Assembly: GCF_030372065.1 (NCBI RefSeq)
Contig: NZ_JAUDEA010000017.1
Coordinates: forward strand, 1 to 36,542
Length of the DNA: 36,542 nucleotides
Direction of reading: 5' to 3'
Origin: Thermophilibacter provencensis
GTDB lineage: Bacteria; Actinomycetota; Coriobacteriia; Coriobacteriales; Atopobiaceae
Notes under the pieces: generated by a model
What the model saw: the letters and a program-made list of their open reading frames with translations, nothing else
What the model was told of the DNA's origin: nothing
Database searches by the model: none
Shown: positions 8,555 through 16,031 of the stretch, in pieces
How the letters are laid out: each line of letters starts with the position of its first letter
Numbering within the stretch: position 1 is the stretch's first letter
Translations under genes and position numbers: made by a program

Positions 8555-10369
8555 TCAGTTCTGCGAGAAGGGCCCCTCCCAAAGTGACGGCGACGGACTT
8601 TCCCCGTGCCGCCCGCCCTGTCCCGCGGGGCCCGACGTGTCAAACGGCGAGAAGACCCCGCCGGCGGAGAAGTCCCTCAGGTAGCCCAGAAGATCGCGGA
8701 CCTCCTGCTCGTGGCTCACGCCGCTCTCCGGACGCTCCTCCCGCTCCTGCGGCTCCTCCTCGGCCCCGTCCTTATCGGCAAGGCTCGAGAGCTTCCCGGC
8801 GAGACGGCCCTCCGCGGGCCGGGCGCGGTCGACCCACGCCAGGCCAAACGGCGCCATGCCCTCGCCGAGCGTTCGGGAGGACATCATGAGCGAGGGCGCC
8901 CCAAACTGCCGGGGGGCGTCACCGCACGCCCGGAGCTGGGAGATGATGGCCGTCACGAGCTCGGCGCGGCCACGTTCGGAGACAATGTCAGAGAGCGGGA
9001 GCTCCCACTCAAGGTAGCTCGAGAGCACCAGGTCGATGAAGCCAAGGCGCGCCTCGGCGCCGCCCAGCTCGTCAGAGAGGCCCTCAACCTCCGGCACCTC
9101 AACCGAGGCGAGCGCCAGCGCGGGAATCACGGGGGACATCGTGTTTCGCAGGTGCGCGAGGGCGAGAAGGTCAGAGCGATAGAGGTCCCCCAGGGGGCAG
9201 AGGCAGGAGGCATCCACCCCAGGCGGCTCCTCGAGGGCACGCCCGGTCTTATCGCGCGCGCCAAGCGGCAAAAAGCCCGTCTCGCGAGCGAGCGCCGCGA
9301 GCTCAACCTGTGCGAGGTCACATTCGAGCGCGCCGTTGCCGGCAGTGTTGCGCGCGTGGCGCACAATGTGGTCCGCGGGGATGCGCAGGGAGCGCAGAAG
9401 GTCTGAGACGACCTGCTCGGCAGCGTCGCCTGCGGGCGCGGCGAGCACGCGGACGCGCTCGGGGCCGAGGGCGTCCGTCGCGAGCGCCGCCACGAGCGAC
9501 GAGGCGAGGCTGCCGTCCGCCACGAGGCAGGCGCCGGGCGCGCCGGCAAGCTCGCAGGTCTCGGACAGGCCCATCGAGAGGGCGCCCCAGGTCATGAGCG
9601 GCGCGTCGTAGACCTCAGGGGTGAGCGGCTCGGCGAGAGGGCCCTCCGCGGAGGGGTCAACGTCGCAGACGAGCAGCGCCTCCTCGAGGCTCGGGGCCTG
9701 GGCGGCAAGCTCGCCCCACGGCGCCAGGACAAAGCTCGACCCGCAAAAGACCTGCAGGTCATAGCAGCCGAGCGAACCAACGCCCACGATCCACGCCCCG
9801 GTGGTCTCGGCGTCCTTGAGGAAGCGCCCCTCCGTGAGCGAGGAGCCGAGCGCGCTCGAGGGGTCGTCCACGGCAAAGCCGTAGCCGCCCAGGTAGATGA
9901 TGACGTCCACGTTGTACTCGTAATCGTTGTAGACGTCGAGGTCGTCATAGGAAAAGGCGACGCCCAGGCGCGCGCCCGCAAACGAGAACTCGGGGAGGCC
10001 GGCGCCCTCGGAGCTCTCCGGGCCCGCCGCCGCGGCGCCCAGGCGCGCGGAGATTGCCACGGGGGTGATGTCCCCGTCTGCCACGAGCAGGGCATCGGGC
10101 ACGGAAGCGTCCCCCAGCTCGGTGAGCACCGGGATGAGACAGGGGCACGCGAGCTCGTCGAGCAGTCCCATCACGCAATCAGCAAGGTCGACCATAAAGC
10201 CCTCGCGGTCAACGGGTTGCACCGGCGAGGATCCGCAGAGCGCAGCCATGGGAAAGACGAGCAGCTCCGCGCCCTGCTCGGCGGCGCGCCGTGAGCACTC
10301 GACCATGCGCCGCGCCGTCTCCTCAAAGGCTCCGGCACGCGTCTTTATCTGGGCAATCGCAAGCTTCAT
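8555..10369 (-). CDS. NAD synthetase-like protein with degenerate active sites
   Basis: A 604-residue protein laid out like glutamine-dependent NAD synthetase (NadE): an N-terminal nitrilase-like domain (about 1-240) and a C-terminal ATP-pyrophosphatase-like domain (about 265-500). Homology is visible in MKLAIAQIKTRAGAF, GCYDLQVFCGSSFVLAPWGEL and CPLGDLYRSDLLALAHLRN. The catalytic residues are lost. The nitrilase Glu position reads FPMAAL where FPEL is expected. No YRK lysine is seen. The CED nucleophile reads FSYDDLD (Ser140). The P-loop SGGxDS reads VADGSLAS (about 283-290). A 100-residue charged tail follows. The ATG at 10369 has AGGAAGG ahead. It may be a pseudoenzyme, regulator or scaffold. 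It is not frameshifted, so it is probably maintained. Confidence 0.72.
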   Translation of the reverse strand: MKLAIAQIKTRAGAFEETARRMVECSRRAAEQGAELLVFPMAALCGSSPVQPVDREGFMVDLADCVMGLLDELACPCLIPVLTELGDASVPDALLVADGDITPVAISARLGAAAAGPESSEGAGLPEFSFAGARLGVAFSYDDLDVYNDYEYNVDVIIYLGGYGFAVDDPSSALGSSLTEGRFLKDAETTGAWIVGVGSLGCYDLQVFCGSSFVLAPWGELAAQAPSLEEALLVCDVDPSAEGPLAEPLTPEVYDAPLMTWGALSMGLSETCELAGAPGACLVADGSLASSLVAALATDALGPERVRVLAAPAGDAAEQVVSDLLRSLRIPADHIVRHARNTAGNGALECDLAQVELAALARETGFLPLGARDKTGRALEEPPGVDASCLCPLGDLYRSDLLALAHLRNTMSPVIPALALASVEVPEVEGLSDELGGAEARLGFIDLVLSSYLEWELPLSDIVSERGRAELVTAIISQLRACGDAPRQFGAPSLMMSSRTLGEGMAPFGLAWVDRARPAEGRLAGKLSSLADKDGAEEEPQEREERPESGVSHEQEVRDLLGYLRDFSAGGVFSPFDTSGPAGQGGRHGESPSPSLWEGPFSQN

Positions 10370-10472
10370 GCAACGACCTTCCTCGTAGCCTCCGCCTCCA
10401 TTGTGCCACAGCGCACGCACGGAAAGGCCCCGGTGTCCCGGGGCCAGGCAGCCACTCCGTCTTGTGGGCGCG

Positions 10473-10856
10473 CTACGCGAGGTCGCGCTTCCAGAGGCCG
10501 TGAAGGTTGCAGTAGGCGTAGACGGTGCCGCCCGCAGAGCAGCAGGCGCCGAACTTGGTCTTGGGCTCGTCGCCGGGCTTGAGGTGCTTGAGGCAGATCT
10601 TGCCGTCCGTGACGAGCGCGATCCACTCGATGTAGTGCTCCTCGAGCATGGGATGGGCAACCTCGCCCACGGAGACGACGATGTGGTTGCCATCCTGGGC
10701 AACAACGGGCACGTGCTTCTCGGTGGCGGCATCCGTGGAGCCGGCAACGAGCAGCTCCATGGGCTCGCCGCAGCAGCTCGGCGTGACGCCCCCGTCCTTC
10801 ACGACGGCAACGATGTTGCCGCAGTGGTTGCAGCGATAGAACTTTGCCTCTGCCAT
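10473..10856 (-). CDS. dfx: Desulfoferrodoxin (superoxide reductase)
   Basis: Two-iron superoxide reductase of 127 residues, which reduces superoxide to peroxide in anaerobes without making oxygen. The N-terminal desulforedoxin centre has Cys9, Cys12, Cys28 and Cys29 (CNHC and SCCGEP). The catalytic centre has His48 (EKHVP), His68 and His74 (VAHPMLEEHY), Cys116 and His119 (CNLHGLW). The conserved EKH supplies Glu and Lys of the active site. Every ligand is present. ATG 10856 is preferred over a start five codons earlier because AGGGG precedes it at good spacing. It lies between the SDR and NAD-synthetase-like genes on the same strand, with about 100-base gaps. Confidence 0.97.
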   Translation of the reverse strand: MAEAKFYRCNHCGNIVAVVKDGGVTPSCCGEPMELLVAGSTDAATEKHVPVVAQDGNHIVVSVGEVAHPMLEEHYIEWIALVTDGKICLKHLKPGDEPKTKFGACCSAGGTVYAYCNLHGLWKRDLA

Positions 10857-10940
10857 GACTACCCCTCTCAACTGCCGCCCGCCCTCTGCGCGCGCTGCTC
10901 TTCTCGTACCCGTTTGCTCGCAATTCTTGCGTCGGGCGAG

Positions 10941-10957
10941 AAAAACGGACCTATCCG
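10941..10957 (-). terminator. Possible weak terminator of the SDR gene
   Basis: On the minus strand, CGGA-loop-TCCG followed directly by TTTTT, overlapping the SDR stop codon. The four-base stem is short, so only weak termination is expected. Confidence 0.3.
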
Positions 10958-11709
10958 GCTATCCAGCCACCGTCGACGGGCAGCACGGCACCGTTCACGT
11001 AGCTCGCCTCGTCACTTGCCAGGAAGAGCGCGGCGGCGGCGATCTCCTCTGCGGAGCCCGGCGCGGGCGCGCAGTCGAGCACGGGCTTGATGCGACCGTA
11101 GCCCGCCGGGTTGGGGACGCCCATCGAGGTGGCGATCTCCGTCACGATGCCGCCCGGCGCGATGCAGTTCGTGCGGATACCGTCCGCCATGTACATGTAG
11201 GCGGTGTTCTTGGTGAGCGAGATGAGGGCGGCCTTGGAGGCGCAGTAGATGGCGCCCGCGCAGCTGCGCATGCCGCCCACGGAGGCCACGTTGACGATCG
11301 AGCCCTTGGTGCCGGAGGCCTTGAAGGCGTTCACCGCGGCGCGCATGGCGGCAAGCGGGCCGTAGACGTTGACGGCCATGACCTGCTCGTACTTCTCGTC
11401 CGTGGCGTCGCCCACCGGGCTCATGTCGTCCATGATGCCGGCGTTGTTGACGAGGATGTCGAGGGTGCCAAACTGCTTGACGGCAAAGTCGATCATGCCC
11501 TCGTTAACCTCGCGCGACGAGATGTCTCCCGGATAGACGGCCACCTCGCCCGGAGCGTCGGCCAGACTGGCGGCAAGCTCCTCCAGGCGCTCCTTGCGGC
11601 GCGCCACGGCAACAACCTTGGCGCCCTCGCGCGCAAAGAGCTCCACGATGGCGTGACCCATACCAGACGACGCACCCGTGACAACGGCGACCTTGTTCTC
11701 GAGCCTCAT
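10951..11709 (-). CDS. Short-chain dehydrogenase/reductase (SDR)
   Basis: Classical SDR oxidoreductase of 252 residues. The Rossmann cofactor loop is TGASSGMG (11-18), the NNAG motif is at 88-91, and the catalytic set is Ser143 (NVASVGG), Tyr155 and Lys159 (YCASK). The C-terminus YVNGAVLPVDGGW is typical. Arg37-Arg38 after the second strand suggests NADP(H) preference, which is inference. Substrate is unknown; steroid or bile-acid dehydrogenases and 3-oxoacyl-ACP reductase-like enzymes share this layout. ATG 11709 has AAAGGA upstream; the 37 open codons before it lack homology. The 259-base region upstream (11710-11968) holds one copy of the 30-bp flanking repeat and the mntA leader. Confidence 0.9.
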   Translation of the reverse strand: MRLENKVAVVTGASSGMGHAIVELFAREGAKVVAVARRKERLEELAASLADAPGEVAVYPGDISSREVNEGMIDFAVKQFGTLDILVNNAGIMDDMSPVGDATDEKYEQVMAVNVYGPLAAMRAAVNAFKASGTKGSIVNVASVGGMRSCAGAIYCASKAALISLTKNTAYMYMADGIRTNCIAPGGIVTEIATSMGVPNPAGYGRIKPVLDCAPAPGSAEEIAAAALFLASDEASYVNGAVLPVDGGWIAG

Positions 11710-11857
11710 GCTGTTTCCTTTCCGCTGCTTGCGCCCCATGCGCAAACCTGGTGTTTCCTTACCCCTGCCGAGGCTTGGAGGAAACAACAATGCGGCAGAC
11801 GGCACCCCCGTTTTCGGCAAGCAGCCGCGCGGGCAGTCAGCCAGGCCTTCGCCGCCC

Positions 11858-11887
11858 TTCTCGCCGACTTTCGTACGCTCGGTGAGG
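11858..11887 (+). repeat. 30-bp direct repeat, left edge of accessory island
   Basis: This 30-base sequence matches 18181-18210 at 28 of 30 positions in the same orientation (core TTCTCGCCGACTTTCGTAC). The two copies bracket the lower-GC island carrying the toxin-antitoxin pair and the kinase operon. The core also occurs at 4923 and 5024, so it is a dispersed repeat and not necessarily an att site. Confidence 0.75.
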
Positions 11888-11968
11888 ACAGAGCGAAGGC
11901 GTCCCGCGCAGACGAACCTCGTTATCCCTCAACAACCTGCAGGGTATACTTTTGACGAGGAGGTACCC

Positions 11969-12259
11969 ATGCTTCGTCTCGATGACATACAAAACGCCGT
12001 CGCGGCAACGGCAACGCGTCATGGCCTCAGCAAGGTCACCCTCTTCGGCAGCTTCGCGCGCGGGGAAGCCCAGGAGGACTCCGACGTTGACCTCATTGTC
12101 GAATCCCCTGGCCCCCTCGGTTTTGCTCGCGGCGCAATCTACCGCGAGCTGGAGCAGGCACTCGGCTGTCCCGTCGACGTCATCTTTGGCGAGAAGAACC
12201 TCTATCCCTTTGTGCGCAAAGCTGCCCAAGCTGAAGGCGTGGTGCTCTATGAGGCGTGA
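11969..12259 (+). CDS. mntA: MNT-domain nucleotidyltransferase antitoxin
   Basis: Minimal nucleotidyltransferase of 96 residues, antitoxin of the type VII HepT/MntA system. The family motif GSX10DXD is exact: Gly27-Ser28 in LFGSFARG, ten residues, then Asp39-Val-Asp41. A third acidic residue is Asp70 in PVDVIFG. In characterised relatives MntA AMPylates a tyrosine on HepT and neutralises it. The ATG at 11969 has GAGGAGG ahead; a TATACT at 11945-11950 could be the -10. It overlaps hepT by 11 bases, so translation is coupled. It sits at the left edge of the island and points toward the convergent kinase operon. Confidence 0.9.
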   Translation: MLRLDDIQNAVAATATRHGLSKVTLFGSFARGEAQEDSDVDLIVESPGPLGFARGAIYRELEQALGCPVDVIFGEKNLYPFVRKAAQAEGVVLYEA

Positions 12260-12608
12260 GCGAGAGGTGCCAGAGGAAGCTAAGGCGTTCATCATAGAAG
12301 AGCTGGTGCGCAACGCCGAGATGATCTGGCGGCGCATTGAGGAGCTTCATATTGACAAAGACCTCTATGCGCGCTCGACCGACTGTCAGGACCTGCTCAC
12401 CATGCCCATGCTACGCATCTGTGAGCTGGTAAGCGAATATCGCAGCGTCTTCGAGGAGATTGACCCGTCATACCCTTGGGCGGACGTCGCCAAGATGCGC
12501 AGCAAGATTGCCCATCCCTACGGCGGGTTTGACTTCGACTTTGTCTGGGACGCCATCGAGGTGGACCTGCCGGGACTCGCTGCGATCTGCAAGCGGGCAA
12601 TCGAGTAG
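12249..12608 (+). CDS. hepT: HEPN-domain toxin of the HepT family
   Basis: HEPN ribonuclease of 119 residues, probable toxin of the MntA/HepT pair. The diagnostic RX4HXY motif is present as Arg84-Ser-Lys-Ile-Ala-His89-Pro-Tyr91: Arg and His form the RNase site and the Tyr is the residue AMPylated by MntA in characterised pairs. The protein is otherwise helical. The start at ATG 12249 lies inside the end of mntA without its own strong ribosome site; a GTG at 12267 is an alternative that would shorten it by six residues. It ends 12 bases from the convergent phosphatase gene. Type VII assignment follows from both motifs and the gene order. Confidence 0.88.
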   Translation: MRREREVPEEAKAFIIEELVRNAEMIWRRIEELHIDKDLYARSTDCQDLLTMPMLRICELVSEYRSVFEEIDPSYPWADVAKMRSKIAHPYGGFDFDFVWDAIEVDLPGLAAICKRAIE

Positions 12609-12620
12609 GTTGTCCTCGCT

Positions 12621-13382
12621 CTAGACATGAGACATGAGCGCAATCGAACAGTCATCGAATGTCTTGGTAGATGCGATAAGCTCAAGAGTCTCGCTAAGGA
12701 GGCTATTTGCCTCGCCCTTAGTCGAGCAACTCACCGCATCAAGTAACTTTGAACATGCCGGGGCCAGCTGACCATCTTGCTTGCGATACAGTGCCGCTTC
12801 CGGCCCATCCGACATGAGGAGGAAGCCTGTCGCACGACTTCCCCCATCCTGGACCAAGCCTCGATATAACCGAAGTCTACTTACGGCATCACTTGATGTA
12901 ATGAAGATGGTCTCGTTTGAGTATTCTCCGTTATCTGGGCCTGACAACGCCCGCAGAAAATCACCACTGGAGTCCCTGCCTCGCATTCCTATAACACCAT
13001 CGCCAAGATGAGCTGCAATATACCTGTTCCGCTTCACGGCAACGACAAGGGCGGTTGATGCGAGCGAGCTCATCTCGTATCCACTCGGCAGCTTCTCCAT
13101 CAGCGCCTTTCGGATTGCCCTCACGATCGAAGCGCGAGCGGCTTCTTCCGGCATCCTCCAAATGACATCAAAGCTGCGACAGAATACATCGCACAGCACG
13201 GAAGCGCAGACCTTTGAGCCAACATAGGAGAGTTCCGCAGAGCCAGCTCCATCCGAAAGCGCAACAACGCTCACGTTGCGACGATAGGATGTCCCAACGC
13301 TATCCTGACACACAACATGATCGGCAAGGTGTGAGCGTCCCCGCCTTGCATATCCACATCGTTTCCAGACTACCCGCTTCAT
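12621..13382 (-). CDS. PP2C-family Ser/Thr phosphatase (YegK/PphC-like)
   Basis: Metal-dependent PP2C phosphatase of 253 residues. Motifs: SHLADHVVCQDS (17-28), the metal-binding ALSDGAGSAE (Asp44), SSLASTALVV (106-114), AAHLGDGVIG (123-132, Asp128), LLMSDGPE (189-195, Asp192) and DDCSIALM at the end (243-250). This layout fits the short PP2C branch paired with a vWA protein and kinase in TerY-P/YegIKL loci, where it would dephosphorylate targets of the neighbouring kinase. There is no signal peptide or membrane segment. It is the last gene of the six-gene operon, 27 bases after the vWA gene, with GGAGG about ten bases before its ATG. Codon use is less GC-rich than in the flanking core genes. 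Confidence 0.85.
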   Translation of the reverse strand: MKRVVWKRCGYARRGRSHLADHVVCQDSVGTSYRRNVSVVALSDGAGSAELSYVGSKVCASVLCDVFCRSFDVIWRMPEEAARASIVRAIRKALMEKLPSGYEMSSLASTALVVAVKRNRYIAAHLGDGVIGMRGRDSSGDFLRALSGPDNGEYSNETIFITSSDAVSRLRLYRGLVQDGGSRATGFLLMSDGPEAALYRKQDGQLAPACSKLLDAVSCSTKGEANSLLSETLELIASTKTFDDCSIALMSHV

Positions 13383-13409
13383 GGGGTCTTAGCCTCCAAA
13401 TCCCAGAAG

Positions 13410-14096
13410 TTACAGCTCCGCCCAGCCACGAATTCCCTCGAAATCCAGGGCAACCTTGTCACCAGGCGTTGATTGGGAGACACGTGAGACAGACTTGCTA
13501 AGCCAAGAGAAGAACTCCGAGAACTTGAGCCCCTGAAGCCTCAGAGGAGAGCGACCGGGCGAAAAGCGCTGGAGAGTCCCCATATCTGCTTCAGAGCCGA
13601 TACCAATCGGGAAAACCGTGAGCTTTCGAGACTCGACCATTCTAGTCACGCGATTGACCTGCTGGTTTAGCAGTTCCAGGCTCCCACCATATGGCTTGCC
13701 GTCAGTCATGAGAACCAGCCAGGGCTGATAGTAATCCACGCCGCTCTCTTTGTAGAGCTCCTTTCGGCGCTCAAGACTGTCGAGCGAGAGCTTAACCGCT
13801 TCGCCCATTGGAGTGTTCCCCGATGCACTCAAAATAGGAGGCTGAGGCCGCACGTCAAGCGTTGCAAAGTCCGCTTCAAGCTCCGCCGGCCCAAACGTCA
13901 CAATGCAAATCTCAGCCGAGAAACGAGCAATCTCGTCTTCGTCTATAGCTTGATAGAACGTCTTTACACCCTCGTTAAGCTCGTTGATGGGCTCGCCGTT
14001 CATTGACCCCGAGCAATCAAGGCACAGCGCAACCGGAACACGAGGCGTTGGGTTGTCAAACAGGTCCTCGACACCAATCTTCATAAGCTCGTTCAT
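13410..14096 (-). CDS. TerY/YegL-type von Willebrand A domain protein
   Basis: Stand-alone vWA protein of 228 residues. The metal-ion-dependent adhesion site is intact: Asp27-X-Ser29-X-Ser31 in CLDCSGSMNGEPI, Thr95 in SGNTPMGEA and Asp132 in LMTDGKP. The GEPINELNEG segment after the DxSxS motif is characteristic of the TerY/YegL branch. It is cytoplasmic by sequence, with no signal or anchor. In TerY-P triads the vWA protein is thought to be an adaptor that recruits clients to the kinase and phosphatase; that role is inferred here from context. The gene lies between the kinase (24 bases upstream) and phosphatase genes, with AAGGAAG before its ATG. Confidence 0.88.
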   Translation of the reverse strand: MNELMKIGVEDLFDNPTPRVPVALCLDCSGSMNGEPINELNEGVKTFYQAIDEDEIARFSAEICIVTFGPAELEADFATLDVRPQPPILSASGNTPMGEAVKLSLDSLERRKELYKESGVDYYQPWLVLMTDGKPYGGSLELLNQQVNRVTRMVESRKLTVFPIGIGSEADMGTLQRFSPGRSPLRLQGLKFSEFFSWLSKSVSRVSQSTPGDKVALDFEGIRGWAEL

Positions 14097-14120
14097 TGTT
14101 TACTTCCTTTCATTAGTCAC

Positions 14121-16031
14121 TTAATTGACAGAACCAATACATGAAGCAATCAAATAGAGCATGAATAGCAAGGAGAAACAGACGATTATCGCATCCCTGC
14201 ACTGCGAAAAGCCGCCAGAACCCTGCTGCGTATTCACCACGTTGTCTCGCGTCTTGCGACGAGTTTGTCGGACTTTTTGTCTAGCGGGCGTCTGAGAATC
14301 AGACCATTTCGCAGCGGGACGAACAGGAGCGGACCTATGGTTTATTCCTGGCGCAGCAGCACGCCCTTGATTTCGAGAGCTCGTAGGACTGAACGTGGAG
14401 CGTCTTCCCGCTTTAGACGCAGATGATTGATTCGCAGCACTCTGCTGCATGAGTCGTTTTTCTCTTTGTTCTTCCTCGTAGCACCTACGACAAAGTCCGT
14501 CTCGCTCGTCATGCATCCACTTTGCCGCTACATAGCCACACTTTTTGCACGGCTCGTCCTGCCAGCATTCCTGGCAATACTCAGGAAGTCGCCTGCTTTG
14601 ATAGCGGATTTGATCCCTGTTATAAAGCGTTATGGTGTTATGGCACTTTGGGTTCTTGCAGGGGTAACTCTTCCACACCTCCCCCAACCATTTTTCTCGC
14701 GCCAACTCACGGCGCTCCTCTTCATGGCTTTCCTGCCAGCATGTCTGGCAATACTCCGGAAGTCTTTTGTTTAGGTAGCGGCTCTGGTCCCTGTTGTAGA
14801 GCGTTACGTTGTTATGGCACATTGGGTTTTTGCATGGATAGCTTTTCCACACTTCCTTAAGCCATTTTTCATGAAACTCACGACGTCCTTCAGTCGAATA
14901 TCCATAGCATTCATCACAAAGGGAGACGTGCCTGTCTGGCTTGGGGATATACCGTTTCCCACATTTCTTGCACTCGCGCATCTTGAGACGCGTGGGAAAG
15001 AGGTCCATCGCCATTGGATCGTTGTCGAGCATATGGTCTATGCCGTACCAGTACTTCTCGAAAACCTCAATCCATCCGTCGGCATTCATTCGCTTCTCGG
15101 GTTCGAAATAGTCTCCGCCCCTGCGAAACGTCCCGACGAACGCTTTGCGCGTGTTAAACGACATATGGCTCCAGATGAAGCCCCACTTTCCCGGCGGCAC
15201 CTTTGAGTTGTCATCACTCTCATAAGGAAAACTACCTTGTCTTATGTTCTCAGCTGGGTCTGCGCCACCCACGGCGGAATATGGGGACTTCCCGGGCAAC
15301 ATAATCATGAAAAGCAGCGTCGCAATGGCAAAGTTCTCCATTGCCTGAGTGCGGAGAAATGTCTCGTAGCTTCTCCCCTGAGCCTCGGGCGGCGTAAAGT
15401 GAGCCGTTCCCGCGGGACACGGGTAGCTGCCGATCTGATAGCTATCGCAATCTACGAAATAAACCTCAGTCGGAGACACAACAAGGATGTTCTGCCCGTT
15501 TATGTCACCTAAGATAATGCCCCTGTCATTCAGGTACTTAATCTTATGGAGAATGGTGAGGCACAGCTGGATGGTGTCTTTTCTCGTCCACTTTGGGAAA
15601 CGGACCTGAAGCAGCTTGGGCAGGAAGACGGACTTCCCAAGCTCGTACCCCTTGGCTCGTGGCATGAGAAAACCAACGGTTTCGTCATTTTCATTCTTGA
15701 TAAGAGCAACGGGAAAGCACACACCCTTACACTCGATGCCCTTTGCTATCATGAGCTCGAGTTTTGCGCACTTTATATCAGTGAGCTTCTCGCGCAGATA
15801 GATTTTCGCCACATAATCTGAAGCGTCTCCAACGTTGGTCTCAAAGACCGAACCTTCCCCTCCCGCCCCAATCTTCTTGGTCAGGACAATGTTCTTTCGG
15901 TGCTTGCCATCGTCAGCAACCACTGGAATCGATAACAACTCACCTTTTGCGACGCGCTCCCCCGGCAAAGAACCTTGGAGCTTTATTTTCTTACCGCCGG
16001 TGATGACCTTGGTAGTATTAAACATGGTCAT
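14121..16031 (-). CDS. Ser/Thr kinase with four zinc-binding modules and a C-terminal membrane anchor
   Basis: Kinase of the YegI type, 636 residues from ATG 16031, which overlaps the PIN stop codon as ATGA; starts at 16040 or 16025 are possible. Glycine loop KKIGAGGEGSVF (about 53-63), VAKIY lysine (Lys76), catalytic loop GIILGDINGQNILV (Asp176, Asn181; HRD appears as LGD), and DFG replaced by DCD (Asp194), as in YegI-like kinases. After the kinase domain come four cysteine-pair modules: C354/357-C372/375, C400/405-C428/431, C458/463-C486/489 and C495/498-C514/517. The middle two are a near-identical tandem duplication. A basic Ser/Pro/Arg-rich linker follows, then one hydrophobic segment (about 614-633) at the very end, suggesting a tail anchor with the kinase in the cytoplasm. 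Confidence 0.85.
   Translation of the reverse strand: MTMFNTTKVITGGKKIKLQGSLPGERVAKGELLSIPVVADDGKHRKNIVLTKKIGAGGEGSVFETNVGDASDYVAKIYLREKLTDIKCAKLELMIAKGIECKGVCFPVALIKNENDETVGFLMPRAKGYELGKSVFLPKLLQVRFPKWTRKDTIQLCLTILHKIKYLNDRGIILGDINGQNILVVSPTEVYFVDCDSYQIGSYPCPAGTAHFTPPEAQGRSYETFLRTQAMENFAIATLLFMIMLPGKSPYSAVGGADPAENIRQGSFPYESDDNSKVPPGKWGFIWSHMSFNTRKAFVGTFRRGGDYFEPEKRMNADGWIEVFEKYWYGIDHMLDNDPMAMDLFPTRLKMRECKKCGKRYIPKPDRHVSLCDECYGYSTEGRREFHEKWLKEVWKSYPCKNPMCHNNVTLYNRDQSRYLNKRLPEYCQTCWQESHEEERRELAREKWLGEVWKSYPCKNPKCHNTITLYNRDQIRYQSRRLPEYCQECWQDEPCKKCGYVAAKWMHDERDGLCRRCYEEEQREKRLMQQSAANQSSASKAGRRSTFSPTSSRNQGRAAAPGINHRSAPVRPAAKWSDSQTPARQKVRQTRRKTRDNVVNTQQGSGGFSQCRDAIIVCFSLLFMLYLIASCIGSVN
14556..14870 (-). 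repeat. Tandem 141-bp duplication within the kinase gene
   Basis: Bases 14730-14870 and 14556-14696 encode two 47-residue copies (residues 388-434 and 446-492) that share EVWKSYPCKNP, LYNRDQ and LPEYCQ, with 33-base spacing. The two copies look strongly similar at the DNA level too, indicating a fairly recent internal duplication of one zinc-binding module. Confidence 0.85.

Noticed and set aside
8555..10369. Frameshifted pseudogene of nadE
   Set aside because: The frame is uninterrupted over 604 codons with a proper start and domain-length spacing; residue changes rather than frame damage explain the lost motifs.
14556..14870. CRISPR-like repeat array
   Set aside because: Only two units, both in frame inside the kinase gene and encoding matching zinc-module sequence.
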